A stretch of DNA of 32,644 nt, taken from NCBI GenBank assembly GCA_037178675.1, contig JAYMGJ010000434.1, positions 1 to 32,644 of the forward strand, in the 5' to 3' direction. This DNA comes from Scleroderma bovista. Lineage: Eukaryota; Basidiomycota; Agaricomycetes; Boletales; Sclerodermataceae. How positions within the stretch are numbered: the first letter of the stretch is position 1; each line of letters opens with the position of its first letter. The notes below the pieces were generated by a model that ran no database searches, was not told the DNA's origin, and was given only the letters and a program-made list of their open reading frames with translations. Made by a program: the position numbers and the translations under genes. Shown one piece after another: positions 1 through 8,747 of this stretch.

Positions 1-801
1 GACATAAGTGGCGAAGGCTGCCTGTTGGGCGTTCTCGCGGTGAGCACGAGCCTTCTTGCCGCCACGGCGTGTGCGGCCTCCCTGTCCTTGGGCAGGAGCG
101 TTTCTGCTCGTACCGCTGTTGGACCCACCTTGCTGCTGCTGCTGGGCGAATTTTGGGTCAGCTGGCTTGCGCTTCACAGCGCTAAGCTTGTTTGCCTGGG
201 GGCCCTTACCACCAGCACGGGAAGAGGTGCCTTTCTGCTCAAATGAGAGCGTGGCGGCCTTGACAATCCCATCGGGCTTCAGATTCTTGATCTCGTCCGG
301 CGACGTCTGGCTGAGAATTTGAGCTATGACCTCCATAGTAGGAGGGAGCTTGCATAGAATGATCATCGCCTGTACTGGGGCAGGGAACTTGAAGCCAGCA
401 TCTTTGAGATAGGCAAAGTGGCTAAGCACTTTGGTGATAGCCAGAGCGGGATGGGAGCCAGCGGGGATGGTAGTTGACAGGAGCTTGCTAAGCTCAGCGT
501 AGGCAGAGCCGATACTGGGGGCGCCAAAGTTCTTCTTCAGGTGGTCCCAGACTTCCTTAACGCTGTCGAGATTCGAGACGGCGACTTGGATAGAGGGGGT
601 GAGGCGCAAGGTGATGTTACCGAGCACTCTCTCGGTGTTGTCGTCCCACTCCTTTTGGTCATTGTGACCGTCAGTGGGTTGCGTCATCGAATAAACGTAC
701 CATTGGCCTTGTGCCCGGAGGTAGGCCTGCATAGAAGTGTGCCACTGCTGCCAGTTGGAGCCAGTGAACACGGGGACCATCTTGTCAAGAGCACTAGACA
801 T
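1..801 (-). CDS. Copia gag polyprotein, N-terminal part (copy A, partial)
   Basis: An open frame starts at the ATG complementary to 799-801 and stays open for 267 codons to the window edge. It encodes the N-terminal Gag of a Copia element, the capsid-type region that packages element RNA. The start reads MSSALDKMVPVFTGSNWQQW. A motif close to VWDHLKKNFGAPSIGS marks the UBN2/gag-polypeptide family. Further on there is a poly-Gln stretch (QQQQQ) and a basic Gly/Arg region (RTRRGGKKARAHR), with no CCHC zinc knuckle in the part seen. Where copy B has a TGA stop (2108-2110), this copy has CAA (655-657). This may therefore be the healthier copy, but protease, integrase and reverse transcriptase lie outside the window. 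Confidence 0.9.
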   Translation of the reverse strand, partial: MSSALDKMVPVFTGSNWQQWHTSMQAYLRAQGQWYVYSMTQPTDGHNDQKEWDDNTERVLGNITLRLTPSIQVAVSNLDSVKEVWDHLKKNFGAPSIGSAYAELSKLLSTTIPAGSHPALAITKVLSHFAYLKDAGFKFPAPVQAMIILCKLPPTMEVIAQILSQTSPDEIKNLKPDGIVKAATLSFEQKGTSSRAGGKGPQANKLSAVKRKPADPKFAQQQQQGGSNSGTSRNAPAQGQGGRTRRGGKKARAHRENAQQAAFATYV

Positions 802-928
802 GGTGATATTTCTGTTGGGTGTCAACAGAGTCAGCAAATGAATGCAACAACGGACAAGCAAGAAAAGAAGAAACACCTGAGTGCTAGTGAAAGCACTTCT
901 GTCAACAGCTAACTCATGACTAGGTCAT

Positions 929-1090
929 GCCAGCGCAAGTCGTCAACGATGTTCGCCATGGTTGGCACAAGTCATTGAAGAACTTCGCCTGTGGCAGTAC
1001 AGGTGCTCAACTAGGAGCTCACTGTCTGGCGCAAGTCGTCGACCGACTTTGCCTTGTGGCTGTGCAGGGGCTCAGCTAGGAGCTCACTGT
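929..1090 (-). repeat. Imperfect 65-bp tandem repeat in Copia leader
   Basis: Two adjacent 65-bp units (961-1025 and 1026-1090) share the order CAAGTC near one end and CTAGGAGCTCACTGT at the other. A third, truncated unit lies at 929-960. Copy B keeps only the last bit of this array, so the repeats may have taken part in its deletion. Confidence 0.75.
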
Positions 1091-1173
1091 GGTCCACAGC
1101 GTCAAGCTAGTTAAAGCGACACTCAGGGAGCTGGAGCGCTGCCTGGTGCATTGCTGCACACAGTGCGCTCACA

Positions 1174-1185
1174 GGGCTCATAACC
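1174..1185 (-). promoter_or_regulatory. Primer binding site for initiator tRNA-Met half-molecule
   Basis: Directly after the copy A LTR the element-sense strand reads GGTTATGAGCCC. On the plus strand this is GGGCTCATAACC, the anticodon arm and loop of fungal initiator tRNA-Met, with CAT as the anticodon. In Drosophila copia and yeast Ty5 the primer is a 5' half of this tRNA cut in the anticodon loop, giving a site of exactly this kind next to the LTR. Use of the same half-tRNA primer here is inferred from that match. Confidence 0.85.
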
Positions 1186-1473
1186 TGTTGAAGCAATACC
1201 TATGTACGTAGAGGAACTGCTACTCCAACTCACCTGTTGGGTGGAGTGCACAACCAGAGATGGTAGCAGTAGCTGGTTAAGAGCTGTTATATTATATAAG
1301 CAATGTCCGCTGTTTATATACAACAAATAGTGTGACGCGTGACTGTGACACATGACGTGTGACATGTAACATCTACTCTAAAGAGGACTATTACTAAGTC
1401 TACACTAATATGGGTCGCAGTCTTGTGCACACTTCATTGACGATTTACGCCGGGTGCATGTGCGACTTCAACA
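1186..1473 (-). repeat. 5' LTR of Copia copy A (288 bp)
   Basis: This is a complete LTR, starting TGTTGAAG and ending CTTCAACA in element orientation. It is equal in length to the 3' LTR at 6901-7188 and very similar to it. It carries a run of GTCAC-type motifs, a TATATAA box (1314-1320) and a GTGAGT splice-donor-like site near its 3' end. Its differences from the other two LTRs sit mostly at CpG positions. Confidence 0.93.
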
Positions 1474-1625
1474 TATGTCTTAATTTATCTCTCTTTTGGC
1501 TCTCTTCCATGGCTCCAATCCAACAAATGTAACTCGAGGAGTTCCAAACAGAAATCATCAACAATACTCGAGCACAAATGAACAATACCTGTTGAGCAGT
1601 TGTGCGGTGAACTCCTGGAGTTATC
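1474..1625. other. Unique spacer between the two divergent Copia copies
   Basis: These 152 bases separate the outer LTR ends of copies A and B and show no gene. The last five (TTATC) are the left target duplication of copy B. The pre-insertion locus continues at 7194. Confidence 0.8.
1621..1625. repeat. Target site duplication TTATC, left copy
   Basis: TTATC stands directly before the TGTTGAAG end of the copy B 5' LTR and again at 7189-7193 directly after the CTTCAACA end of its 3' LTR. A 5-bp duplication is the usual Copia signature, so 1626-7188 is one insertion. Confidence 0.93.
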
Positions 1626-1818
1626 TGTTGAAGTCGCACGTGCACCCGGCATAAACTGTCGACGAAGTGCGCACAAGACTGCGACCCATATTAGTGTAGA
1701 CTTAGTAATAGTCCTCTTTAGGGTATATGTTACATGTCACATGTCACGTGTCACAGTCACACGTCACACTATTTGTTGTATATAAACAGCGGACATCGCT
1801 TATATAATATAACAGCTC
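1626..1818 (+). repeat. 5' LTR of Copia copy B, 3' end deleted
   Basis: It matches the first 193 bases of the 288-bp LTR up to AACAGCTC, then jumps to leader sequence (GTCGACGACTTGC). Compared with copy A, about 330 bases are missing, covering the rest of the LTR, the primer binding site and most of the leader repeats. The break lies about 33 bases after the TATA box, close to where transcription would be expected to start. Confidence 0.88.
1735..1785 (+). promoter_or_regulatory. LTR promoter: GTCAC motif cluster and TATA box
   Basis: Four to five GTCAC repeats in alternating CATGTCAC/CACGTGTCAC context lie directly before TGTATATAAA (TATATAA at 1779-1785). The same layout is in the 3' LTR (motifs about 7007-7042, TATA 7054-7060) and reversed in copy A (1314-1320). 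The cluster looks like an array of activator sites such as E-box or CRE-like sites; the binding factor is unknown. Confidence 0.6.
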
Positions 1819-1963
1819 GTCGACGACTTGCACTGGCATGACCTAGTCATGAGTTAGCTGTTGACAGAAGTGCTTTCACTAGCACTCAGGTGTTTCTTCT
1901 TTTCTTGCTTGTCCGTTGTCACATTCACTTGCTGACTCCATTGACTCCCAACAGAATATCACC

Positions 1964-4900
1964 ATGTCTAGCGCTCTCGACAAGATGGTCCCTGTGTTCA
2001 CTGGCTCCAACTGGCAGCAGTGGCACACCTCTATGCAGGCCTACCTTCGGGCACAAGGCCAATGGTACGTTTACTCGACGACGCAACCCGTTGCCAGTCA
2101 CGATGACTGAAAGGAGTGGGACGACAACACTGAAAGAGCGCTCGGTAACATCACCTTGTGCCTCACCCCCTCGATCCAGGTGGCGGTCTTGAACCTTGAC
2201 AACGTTAAAGATGTCTGGGACCATCTCAAGAAGAACTTCGGCGCCCCCAGTATTGGCTCTGCCTACGCTGAGCTTAGCAAGCTCCTGTTGACGACCATCC
2301 CCGCTGGCTCCCATCCTGCTCCGGCCATCACCAAAGTGCTTAGCCACTTCGCATATCTCAAAGACGCTGGCTTCGAGTTCCCTGCCCCCGTGCAGGCAAT
2401 GATTATCCTTTCCAAGCTCCCTCCTACTATGGAGGTTGTAGCGCAGATCCTCAGCCAGACGTCACCAGACAAAATTAAAAATCTGAAGCCCGATGGGATT
2501 GTCAAAGCCGCCATGCTGTCATTTGAGCAGAAAGGCGCCTCTTCCCGTGCCGGTGGTAAGGGCCCCCAGGCCAACAAGCTTAGTGCTGTGAAGTGCAAGC
2601 CAGCTGCCCCAAAATTCGCCCAGCAGCAGCAGCAAGGCGGGTCCAATGGTGGTGCGAGTGGAAACGCTCCTGCCCAAGGACAGGGAGGCCGCACTCGACA
2701 CGGCGGCAAGAAGGCTCGTGCTCACCGCGAGAATGCCCAACAGGCAGCCTTCGCTACATACGTCCACTACAATGGACCAGAGCCCACCATCGACCCTCAC
2801 GCCCTGGCTCACACCCCCGGTGCTACCAACTACGGCCCCCCCGCATTCACAAATACTATTAAGGCCTTTGACTTAGCACACCGCTTGGGGGTAGAGCCCT
2901 CCTGCCAAACCATCTGCACCCTCGACCAAGTTGTGTCGATGGCAAGTGCAAACCTGGACCAGCCCGAGGCAGGTCCCTCCTCGCTGAAGCGCCCTCGCCT
3001 TGAGGAGCGCATCACGATGTATGAGGAGGACGCCATCTCCCTTGGGGATGATGAACCGTTCGCCCACGAACCTTTCGCCAACGACGAGTTCGACGAGATC
3101 GATGTGATGGTCCTCAACCACTACAACGCGATGTTGATGGTGATGGGCGTGGAGGCCAGCCTCTTCAGGCAAGTACCTTCTGCACGCGTGCTGACCGACA
3201 CTGACACGCTCCCTTTACATGTGTGCTTTACGCCGGCACTGTATATAGCGAGCAGTAACTACAATTTGTCGTGTTGTGTCTCAAGTAATGCATATATTTG
3301 TTTGTGTTCGAATAATGCACGCTGTGCTGGCTGTAAGGGAAAAATGGTCGATGATAGTGAACTTTCTGGTGCCTTCTGGCTCCTAGACTCTGGTGCATCA
3401 CACCACTTTACTGGTGACATAGGCAATTTCGCCTCCTATAATGCGCTAAAGCGACCACACTACACCAAAATGGCTAATGGTGTAGCACTAATTGCTGGCA
3501 TTGGCACGGTATTACTCCGGTGCCTAGACCACAACTCAGGGGATGAGAAAGTTATCACACTCACCCAAGTGCTCCATATGCCAGGCGCTACTGCACGCCT
3601 CATTTCTATGGGCGAAATGCTCCAGCGTAACTACAAAGTCACTGGCGATAAGCGAGGCATTAGCCTCGTTCATAAAGCTGAATGCCTATGGTTTGGGCCA
3701 GACCCAGAAGACGATCACAACATCATTTTTGGGATTAGATCTATCCTGATAATTAGATCTAACTATATCGCCTCCGTGAGCAAAGTCGATTATGACATTA
3801 TGCACTGGAGATTTGGGCACCCCTTGAAGGAAGTACTCCAACGTGCGCAAAAACATACGCAGCGCTTCCCGGAGATCCACTTTCCTACTGAGGACTGTGT
3901 TTGCCCTGGATGTTCTCTTGGCAAGATGCCCAATCGAGCTTTCCGAGAGAATGAAAGACGTGCTTCCAAGCCCTTCGAGCTAGTGCACTCTGATCTCAAA
4001 TCCTTCCTGGTTACGTCGTACCGGAAATTCAAATATGTTATTACCTTCTACGACGACTATACCTCTCATGCCTGGACTATGCCTCTTCGCTCCAAAGCTG
4101 CTGCGATTACGGCTGCCAAAGATTTCCTCAAAATGGTGCGTGTCCAACATGATACACACGTCGTTGGATGGATGTCCGATGCCGGTGGAGAGTATAAATC
4201 CGATCTATTTGATCGAGCACTCCTTGAGAAAGGAATTAAGATATATCAAAGTGCTCCAAGAACCCCCATGCAGAATGGCCACGCCGAGCATTTAGGGCGC
4301 ACTCTCATGGATAAAGCTGAGTCTATGCGGCATCAAGCCTGCATCCCTGACTCCTGGTGGGAATTTGTGTTCGCTCACGCAACTCACCTTTACAACCATA
4401 CTCCGGTAGCTCGCCTGCGATGGTGCACCCCCCATGAAATGCTTAAGGGGGAGATGCCTAACATCAACCACCTACGTGTGTTTGGCTGTGGAGCATTTGT
4501 CTACCTCCCAGCCTCGGCTCGAGCAAATAAGATGGCTCCCAAGTCAGAGCTTATGACCTATGTTGGTGTTGCCCCTGGCAATGAGCACAACTTCTTGTTT
4601 ATGCGCTCCACCAATGCAGTGTTTACCGCTGCCCATGCTGTCTTTGACAAGCGTCACTTCCCTTGCTGCCCCAAAAACACGCACGAACCTCTCGAGAACC
4701 CTTTCAGAAGAGCAAATCCGAAACCAGCCACTGATCGACCAGGGAATCCCCCTGATGATGATGATGTGGAACACAACCATGGCTACCCACATCCCCAAGC
4801 GCAGGATGACGATCCAAAGCGCGAGGAACCTGAGGCTCCTGAGGAAGAGCCTAATCAAATAAATCCTCCCTGTACGCCATCTCCAGTGCCTCCACCGGCA

Positions 4901-6854
4901 CCGAATGCCTTCACCGGCGAGAAATCTGCCACCTCCGGCACCGCAGCGCCCTGGCCGAGCTGAACGCCGCCAGAATGCGCCACAACCCCCTGCAGTGAAT
5001 GTTCCTGCCCACCCCCAATGTGAACGTAGAGTGCCATTGTGCCCCGGTAACGTGTATGGTGAGCGGCGACATCCCGTTGAGCAACTCCGGGATATCAAAA
5101 GTGCCTCTCGATGGCGAGAAACAGTGGGTGAGGCCCCTAGGCCCCCACAACCGGACACACCAGACCATATCCCTGGTGGTTTCCCCGACACCTCTGCAAC
5201 ACCCAGTGAGGAAGATGTGCAAAAGATGTGCGAGGAAGGGGGAGCAAACCTAGTCCGTTATCTGATGGGCAAAGCCCTCGAAACCCACGAACCTCAATAT
5301 GAGAGTGTCCACAACTGGTCCTATAAGGACATTGCTCGCTTACCCCAAGCTGAGCAGAAACTCTGGCAACTTGCTTGCCAAGAAGAGCTCGACATGCTGC
5401 GAAAGCGCAAGGTCTTTGAGCTAGTTGACCGTCCCCGAGACCAGAAGGTCATTAAGAATCGATGGGTCTTCGACGTGAAGTCGGATGGCCGCAAGAAAGC
5501 CCGCTTAGTAGCGAAAGGCTTCTCTCAGGTCGAGGGATTAGATTTCGACCAGGTCTTCTCACCAGTCGTGCGCTTTGAAACAGTGCACCTCATGCTTGCG
5601 CTTGCCGCACTTGAAAACTGGTATATCACTGGACTCGACGTTCGGAGCACCTACTTGTATGGCAAGCTCGACAAAGAGATCTACATGGAACAACCCGAAG
5701 GGTTTGCAGTTCCCGGGCAAGAGCGCAAAGTGCTCCGCCTCTGGCATGCCCTCTATGGCCTCAAACAGGCCGGCCTAGCTTGGTGGCGCACACTCGATGA
5801 GTCTCTCAAAGAGCTCGGGTTTGAGCGCCTTAAATCTGAAGCAGGCATCTTCTTCTACAAGAAGAAAGGCACCAACATTGTCATTGGTATTATCTATGTT
5901 GACAACGCACTATTCTGCGGCCCTAACAAGGCTGTTGTTGATGCCATCAAAGCGCAGTTCATGCGCAAATGGGAGTGCAGAGACCTTGGAGAACCTAAGG
6001 AGTTCCTCCAAATGCGAATCACTCGCAAAGGTCGCACTATCCACTTGGACCAATGCGCGTACCTCCAAAAGGTCATCGAACGCTGCGGCATGCTCAACAC
6101 AAAATCCGCAAGCACCCCACTGCCGGCTGGCTACTATGCTGCCAAGAATACACAGCCTGTTGATGCGGAACTCTGCTCCTGTTTCCAGACAGTTATTGTG
6201 TCCCTCCTGTACCTTATGTTAGGCACTAGGCCCGACATTGCTTTTGCAGTCACCCATCTCTCGTGCCATGCCATGAACCCATCTCAGGACCACCTGTCCA
6301 AAGCACTTTATATCTGTCGCTACTTGATTGGTACACCTAATTACTCCCTAGTGTACAATGGTGGATCCGGTGCTGGCCTGATTGCATGCATGGACTCAGA
6401 CTGGGGATCAGACCCTATCTCTCGCCTCTCGCAGACAGGTTTCTACCTGAAACTTGCAGATGGCTTGATCAGTTGGACTTCTCGTGTGCAGAAGACCATT
6501 GCATACTCGTCCACTGAGGCCGAATACATGGCTTTGAGCGATTGTGCTCGCCAAGTTACCTGGATTCAAAGTTTGCTCGGTGAGCTCGGCTATAAGCTGA
6601 AAGCTATCCCGATTTGCGGTGATAATCAGGGGTCCATATTCATGGCATCCAACCCTGTAATGGAGCCTCACTCCAAGCACATCGACATCCGCTACCACGG
6701 AATCCGCGAGTCAGTCGCAAAAGGTAATGTGGAATTATTCTTTATTGATGGTGCTGAGAATCCCGCCGATCTGCTCACCAAGAACTTGCCCCGCGAAAAA
6801 TTTGCAAAGTTCAGAGCTCAACTAGGCTTACAGTTTCCCTCTGGCAGCATCTAG
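1964..6854 (+). pseudogene. Copia gag-pol polyprotein, inactivated
   Basis: The frame opens at ATG 1964, is cut by TGA at 2108-2110, and resumes in the same frame to 4963. Protease active site DSGAS has its Asp codon at 3386. A pre-integrase zinc region has HWRFGH followed by CVCPGC. The integrase catalytic triad is at codons 3992 (D), 4178 (D) and 4286 (E), a D-35-E spacing. A one-base frame change then leads into a 649-codon frame (4905-6854) with reverse transcriptase: first Asp (LDV) at 5637, catalytic box YVDN at 5895-5906 instead of YVDD. RNase H follows (SSTEAEYMA, GDNQGS, KHIDIRYHGIRE, NPADLLTK). No CCHC knuckle is seen in Gag; a Gly/Arg/Lys-rich stretch stands in its place. The stop, frame change and lost Asp make it non-functional. 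Confidence 0.95.
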
Positions 6855-6891
6855 CGCCTTATTCGCTGAAGTGCTCTACGTGCAGCACAGC

Positions 6892-6900
6892 GAGGGGGAG
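6892..6900 (+). promoter_or_regulatory. Polypurine tract of Copia copy B
   Basis: GAGGGGGAG sits directly against the start of the 3' LTR, the usual place and composition of the plus-strand primer for LTR retrotransposons. Confidence 0.85.
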
Positions 6901-7188
6901 TGTTGAAGTCGCACGTGCACCCGGCGTAAACCATCAACAAAGTGCGCACAAGACTGTGACCCATATTAGTGTAGACTTAGTAATAGTCCTCTTTAGAGTA
7001 GATGTTACATGTCACACATCACGCGTCACAGTCACGTGTCACACTATTTGTTGTATATAAACAGCGGACATCGCTTATATAATATAACAGCTCTTAACCA
7101 GCTACCGCTACCATCTCTGGTTGTGCACTCCACCCAACAGGTGAGTTGGAGTAGCAGTTCCTCTACGTACATAGGTATTGCTTCAACA
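6901..7188 (+). repeat. 3' LTR of Copia copy B (288 bp)
   Basis: A full LTR, TGTTGAAG to CTTCAACA, followed by TTATC. It has a TATA box at 7054-7060 and a GTGAGT splice-donor-like site at about 7141. Its promoter faces the flanking DNA on the right. It supplies the 95 bases missing from the 5' LTR. Confidence 0.93.
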
Positions 7189-7193
7189 TTATC
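7189..7193. repeat. Target site duplication TTATC, right copy
   Basis: Pairs with 1621-1625 and closes the copy B insertion. Confidence 0.93.
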
Positions 7194-7914
7194 CACTCTA
7201 CTCCTCTACACACGCATGCTGTCCTTTTCAGAGACTCCCAACTACAATTACATGTGCTCTTTACTTCATAAGGTCAGCAGTTCAGCAGTGGTTGGCATCT
7301 TTCAATTGATGACACTCAGGTCATCAAGCAAGACCTTCACCCAGAGGTTTCCAATGGTCTCAGCACTCCCCATAGACCCCACCCTTCTGCATCTGGGCCT
7401 GCAAGTGTACAGTGCCTGTCTCCAGTCCCTTCCAGGTCCCGTCGAGGACACACATCCACACACTGCAGCCTGGAGTCTTTAGTCTCCAAGACACCCTTGA
7501 GAGTGGCGCGGGAATCACAAACTATTCGGATGTTGATGAAGTGATAGAGTATCATTCTCGTAAGTTTGCATTTGCATTAGATATTTCCACTCCTTCCTGA
7601 TTTTATAAGCTGTAGATATGTTTTTGAACATTTGGTTGTGTGCATAGTCCTCATGTTCATTGTGTTTGAGTACCTATCTACATGCTGTTGTACAGTACAG
7701 TTTAAAATATTTTGTACTGCTTGAACATGCTTGGAGTTGGCTAAAAGTTGGCTTAAGTCGACACATGTACCAATTGGCTACGAGCCAGCTAAGCACTGAT
7801 GCAGAGCCTGTGCCGAGGCAACCACATTGCCTAGACTATGTTGACTAGCCGAGTTCCCACGTCAGCCATCATTAGCTGAAGTCAGCTCCATATTAGCCAA
7901 GTTATGGCAACACT

Positions 7915-8084
7915 AGGCTGACCATGTACAGCAGTGATTATAATCCAAGGTGGGTATGACCAGATTTGTATGGAAGATGCACCTGGTCAGATACTACTCC
8001 AGTTGATGTAGCCCATGGTAAGGCTGACCATGTACAGCAGTGATTATAATCCAAGGTGGGTGTGATCAGATTTGTATGGAAGAT
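7915..8084 (+). repeat. 64-bp direct repeat pair
   Basis: 7915-7978 and 8021-8084 both start AGGCTGACCATGTACAGCAG and differ at only two positions by eye (both transitions). They are 106 bases apart, start to start. No terminal inverted repeats were noticed, so a local duplication is the simplest reading. Confidence 0.85.
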
Positions 8085-8634
8085 ACCAGAGATAATAGCA
8101 TGTCAAAAATGAGGAGTTATTGTCACAGTCCAGCATGCTGATAGAAAATAATCATTCATACCAATTCTCCCTGTCAATATCTGGTGTGATGATGGTTTAG
8201 GGTATACATGGGTTATGTGATAATGTTAGGTAATACATTGTCAAAGAGTCACCAATTCCCTGATGGTACAGGACTGTAATGATATGGTACCCAAAGTTTT
8301 CACCATCTCATGTACTGATACTGGTCCTAATTCTTCTATCTTCTGTTGAGGCTGGCATAGCCACAAGCTGGCAGCCACCTCCTAAACCCCTAAATACACA
8401 GTATATAGCTTGAGTAGAATAGGGGGCTAATAAGGATCTGCTCGCTCCCCACTCCATCTCACCCTTGGCAGCAGTTTTTTCACATTCCCACAGCCTTTAG
8501 ATATATTTTTTGTGTATCTAACAATGTATCTAATAGATGCCCTCCTCAGGCGGAGGTTCCTGCCAATTCCAGTAATGGTTTTGCCCTGATAGAGCTCTAT
8601 TATTAGGCCTGATCAACACTGTGGGGAAGGCAGT

Positions 8635-8747
8635 CTGAGGGTATTACATCCCTCCCACTAGTCTACTGGGTCCATCAGACAAACTTGAGCACTGATGGCA
8701 GTTGATCCACATCACCAGGAGGGTATGCTGAGGGTATTACATCCCTC
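8635..8747 (+). repeat. 20-bp direct repeat pair
   Basis: CTGAGGGTATTACATCCCTC occurs at 8635-8654 and again, identically, at 8728-8747. The DNA between has no recognised feature. Confidence 0.8.

Larger units (their letters stand above)
802..1185 (-). other. Untranslated leader of Copia copy A, with possible leader intron
   Basis: The 384 bases between the LTR and the gag start show no coding sequence. They hold the primer binding site at the LTR end and imperfect tandem repeats. A consensus-like splice donor (GTGAGT, first base at 1233, just inside the LTR) and a pyrimidine-rich tract followed by CCCAACAG (last intron base 812) bracket about 422 bases. A CTGAC branch-like site lies about 18 bases before that acceptor. 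Splicing would remove the repeats and leave a short 5' leader before the gag ATG. The intron is inferred from motifs only. Confidence 0.5.
1..1473 (-). mobile_element. Ty1/Copia LTR retrotransposon copy A (5' part only)
   Basis: The 5' portion of a Copia-type retrotransposon lies on the minus strand and runs off the left edge. In element order it has a full LTR (1473-1186), a primer binding site next to the LTR, an untranslated leader (1185-802) and the start of gag (801-1). It is the same family as the complete copy at 1626-7188: gag aligns base for base over 801 bases without a gap, and the LTR has the same 288-bp length. The part seen has no stop codon or frameshift, unlike the other copy. 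Whether the rest of the element is intact cannot be judged from here. Confidence 0.92.
1626..7188 (+). mobile_element. Ty1/Copia LTR retrotransposon copy B, complete but inactivated
   Basis: A 5563-bp Copia insertion bounded by TGTTGAAG and CTTCAACA and flanked by TTATC on both sides. Order: shortened 5' LTR, leader, gag, protease, integrase, reverse transcriptase, RNase H, polypurine tract, 3' LTR; integrase before reverse transcriptase defines Copia. Defects seen: TGA in gag, a frame change around 4905-4963, YVDD changed to YVDN, and a 5' LTR missing its last 95 bases together with the primer binding site. Over their shared 193 bases the two LTRs differ at about 13 sites by eye, nearly all transitions, so the insertion is not recent or has been hit by C-to-T mutation. 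Confidence 0.95.

Noticed and set aside
541..912. 123-codon plus-strand frame
   Set aside because: It is antisense to gag and leader of copy A; the gag frame on the other strand matches copy B codon by codon.
2108..2110. TGA in gag as a recoded or readthrough codon
   Set aside because: Copy A has CAA here and the change fits CpG decay of CGA; no readthrough context was seen.
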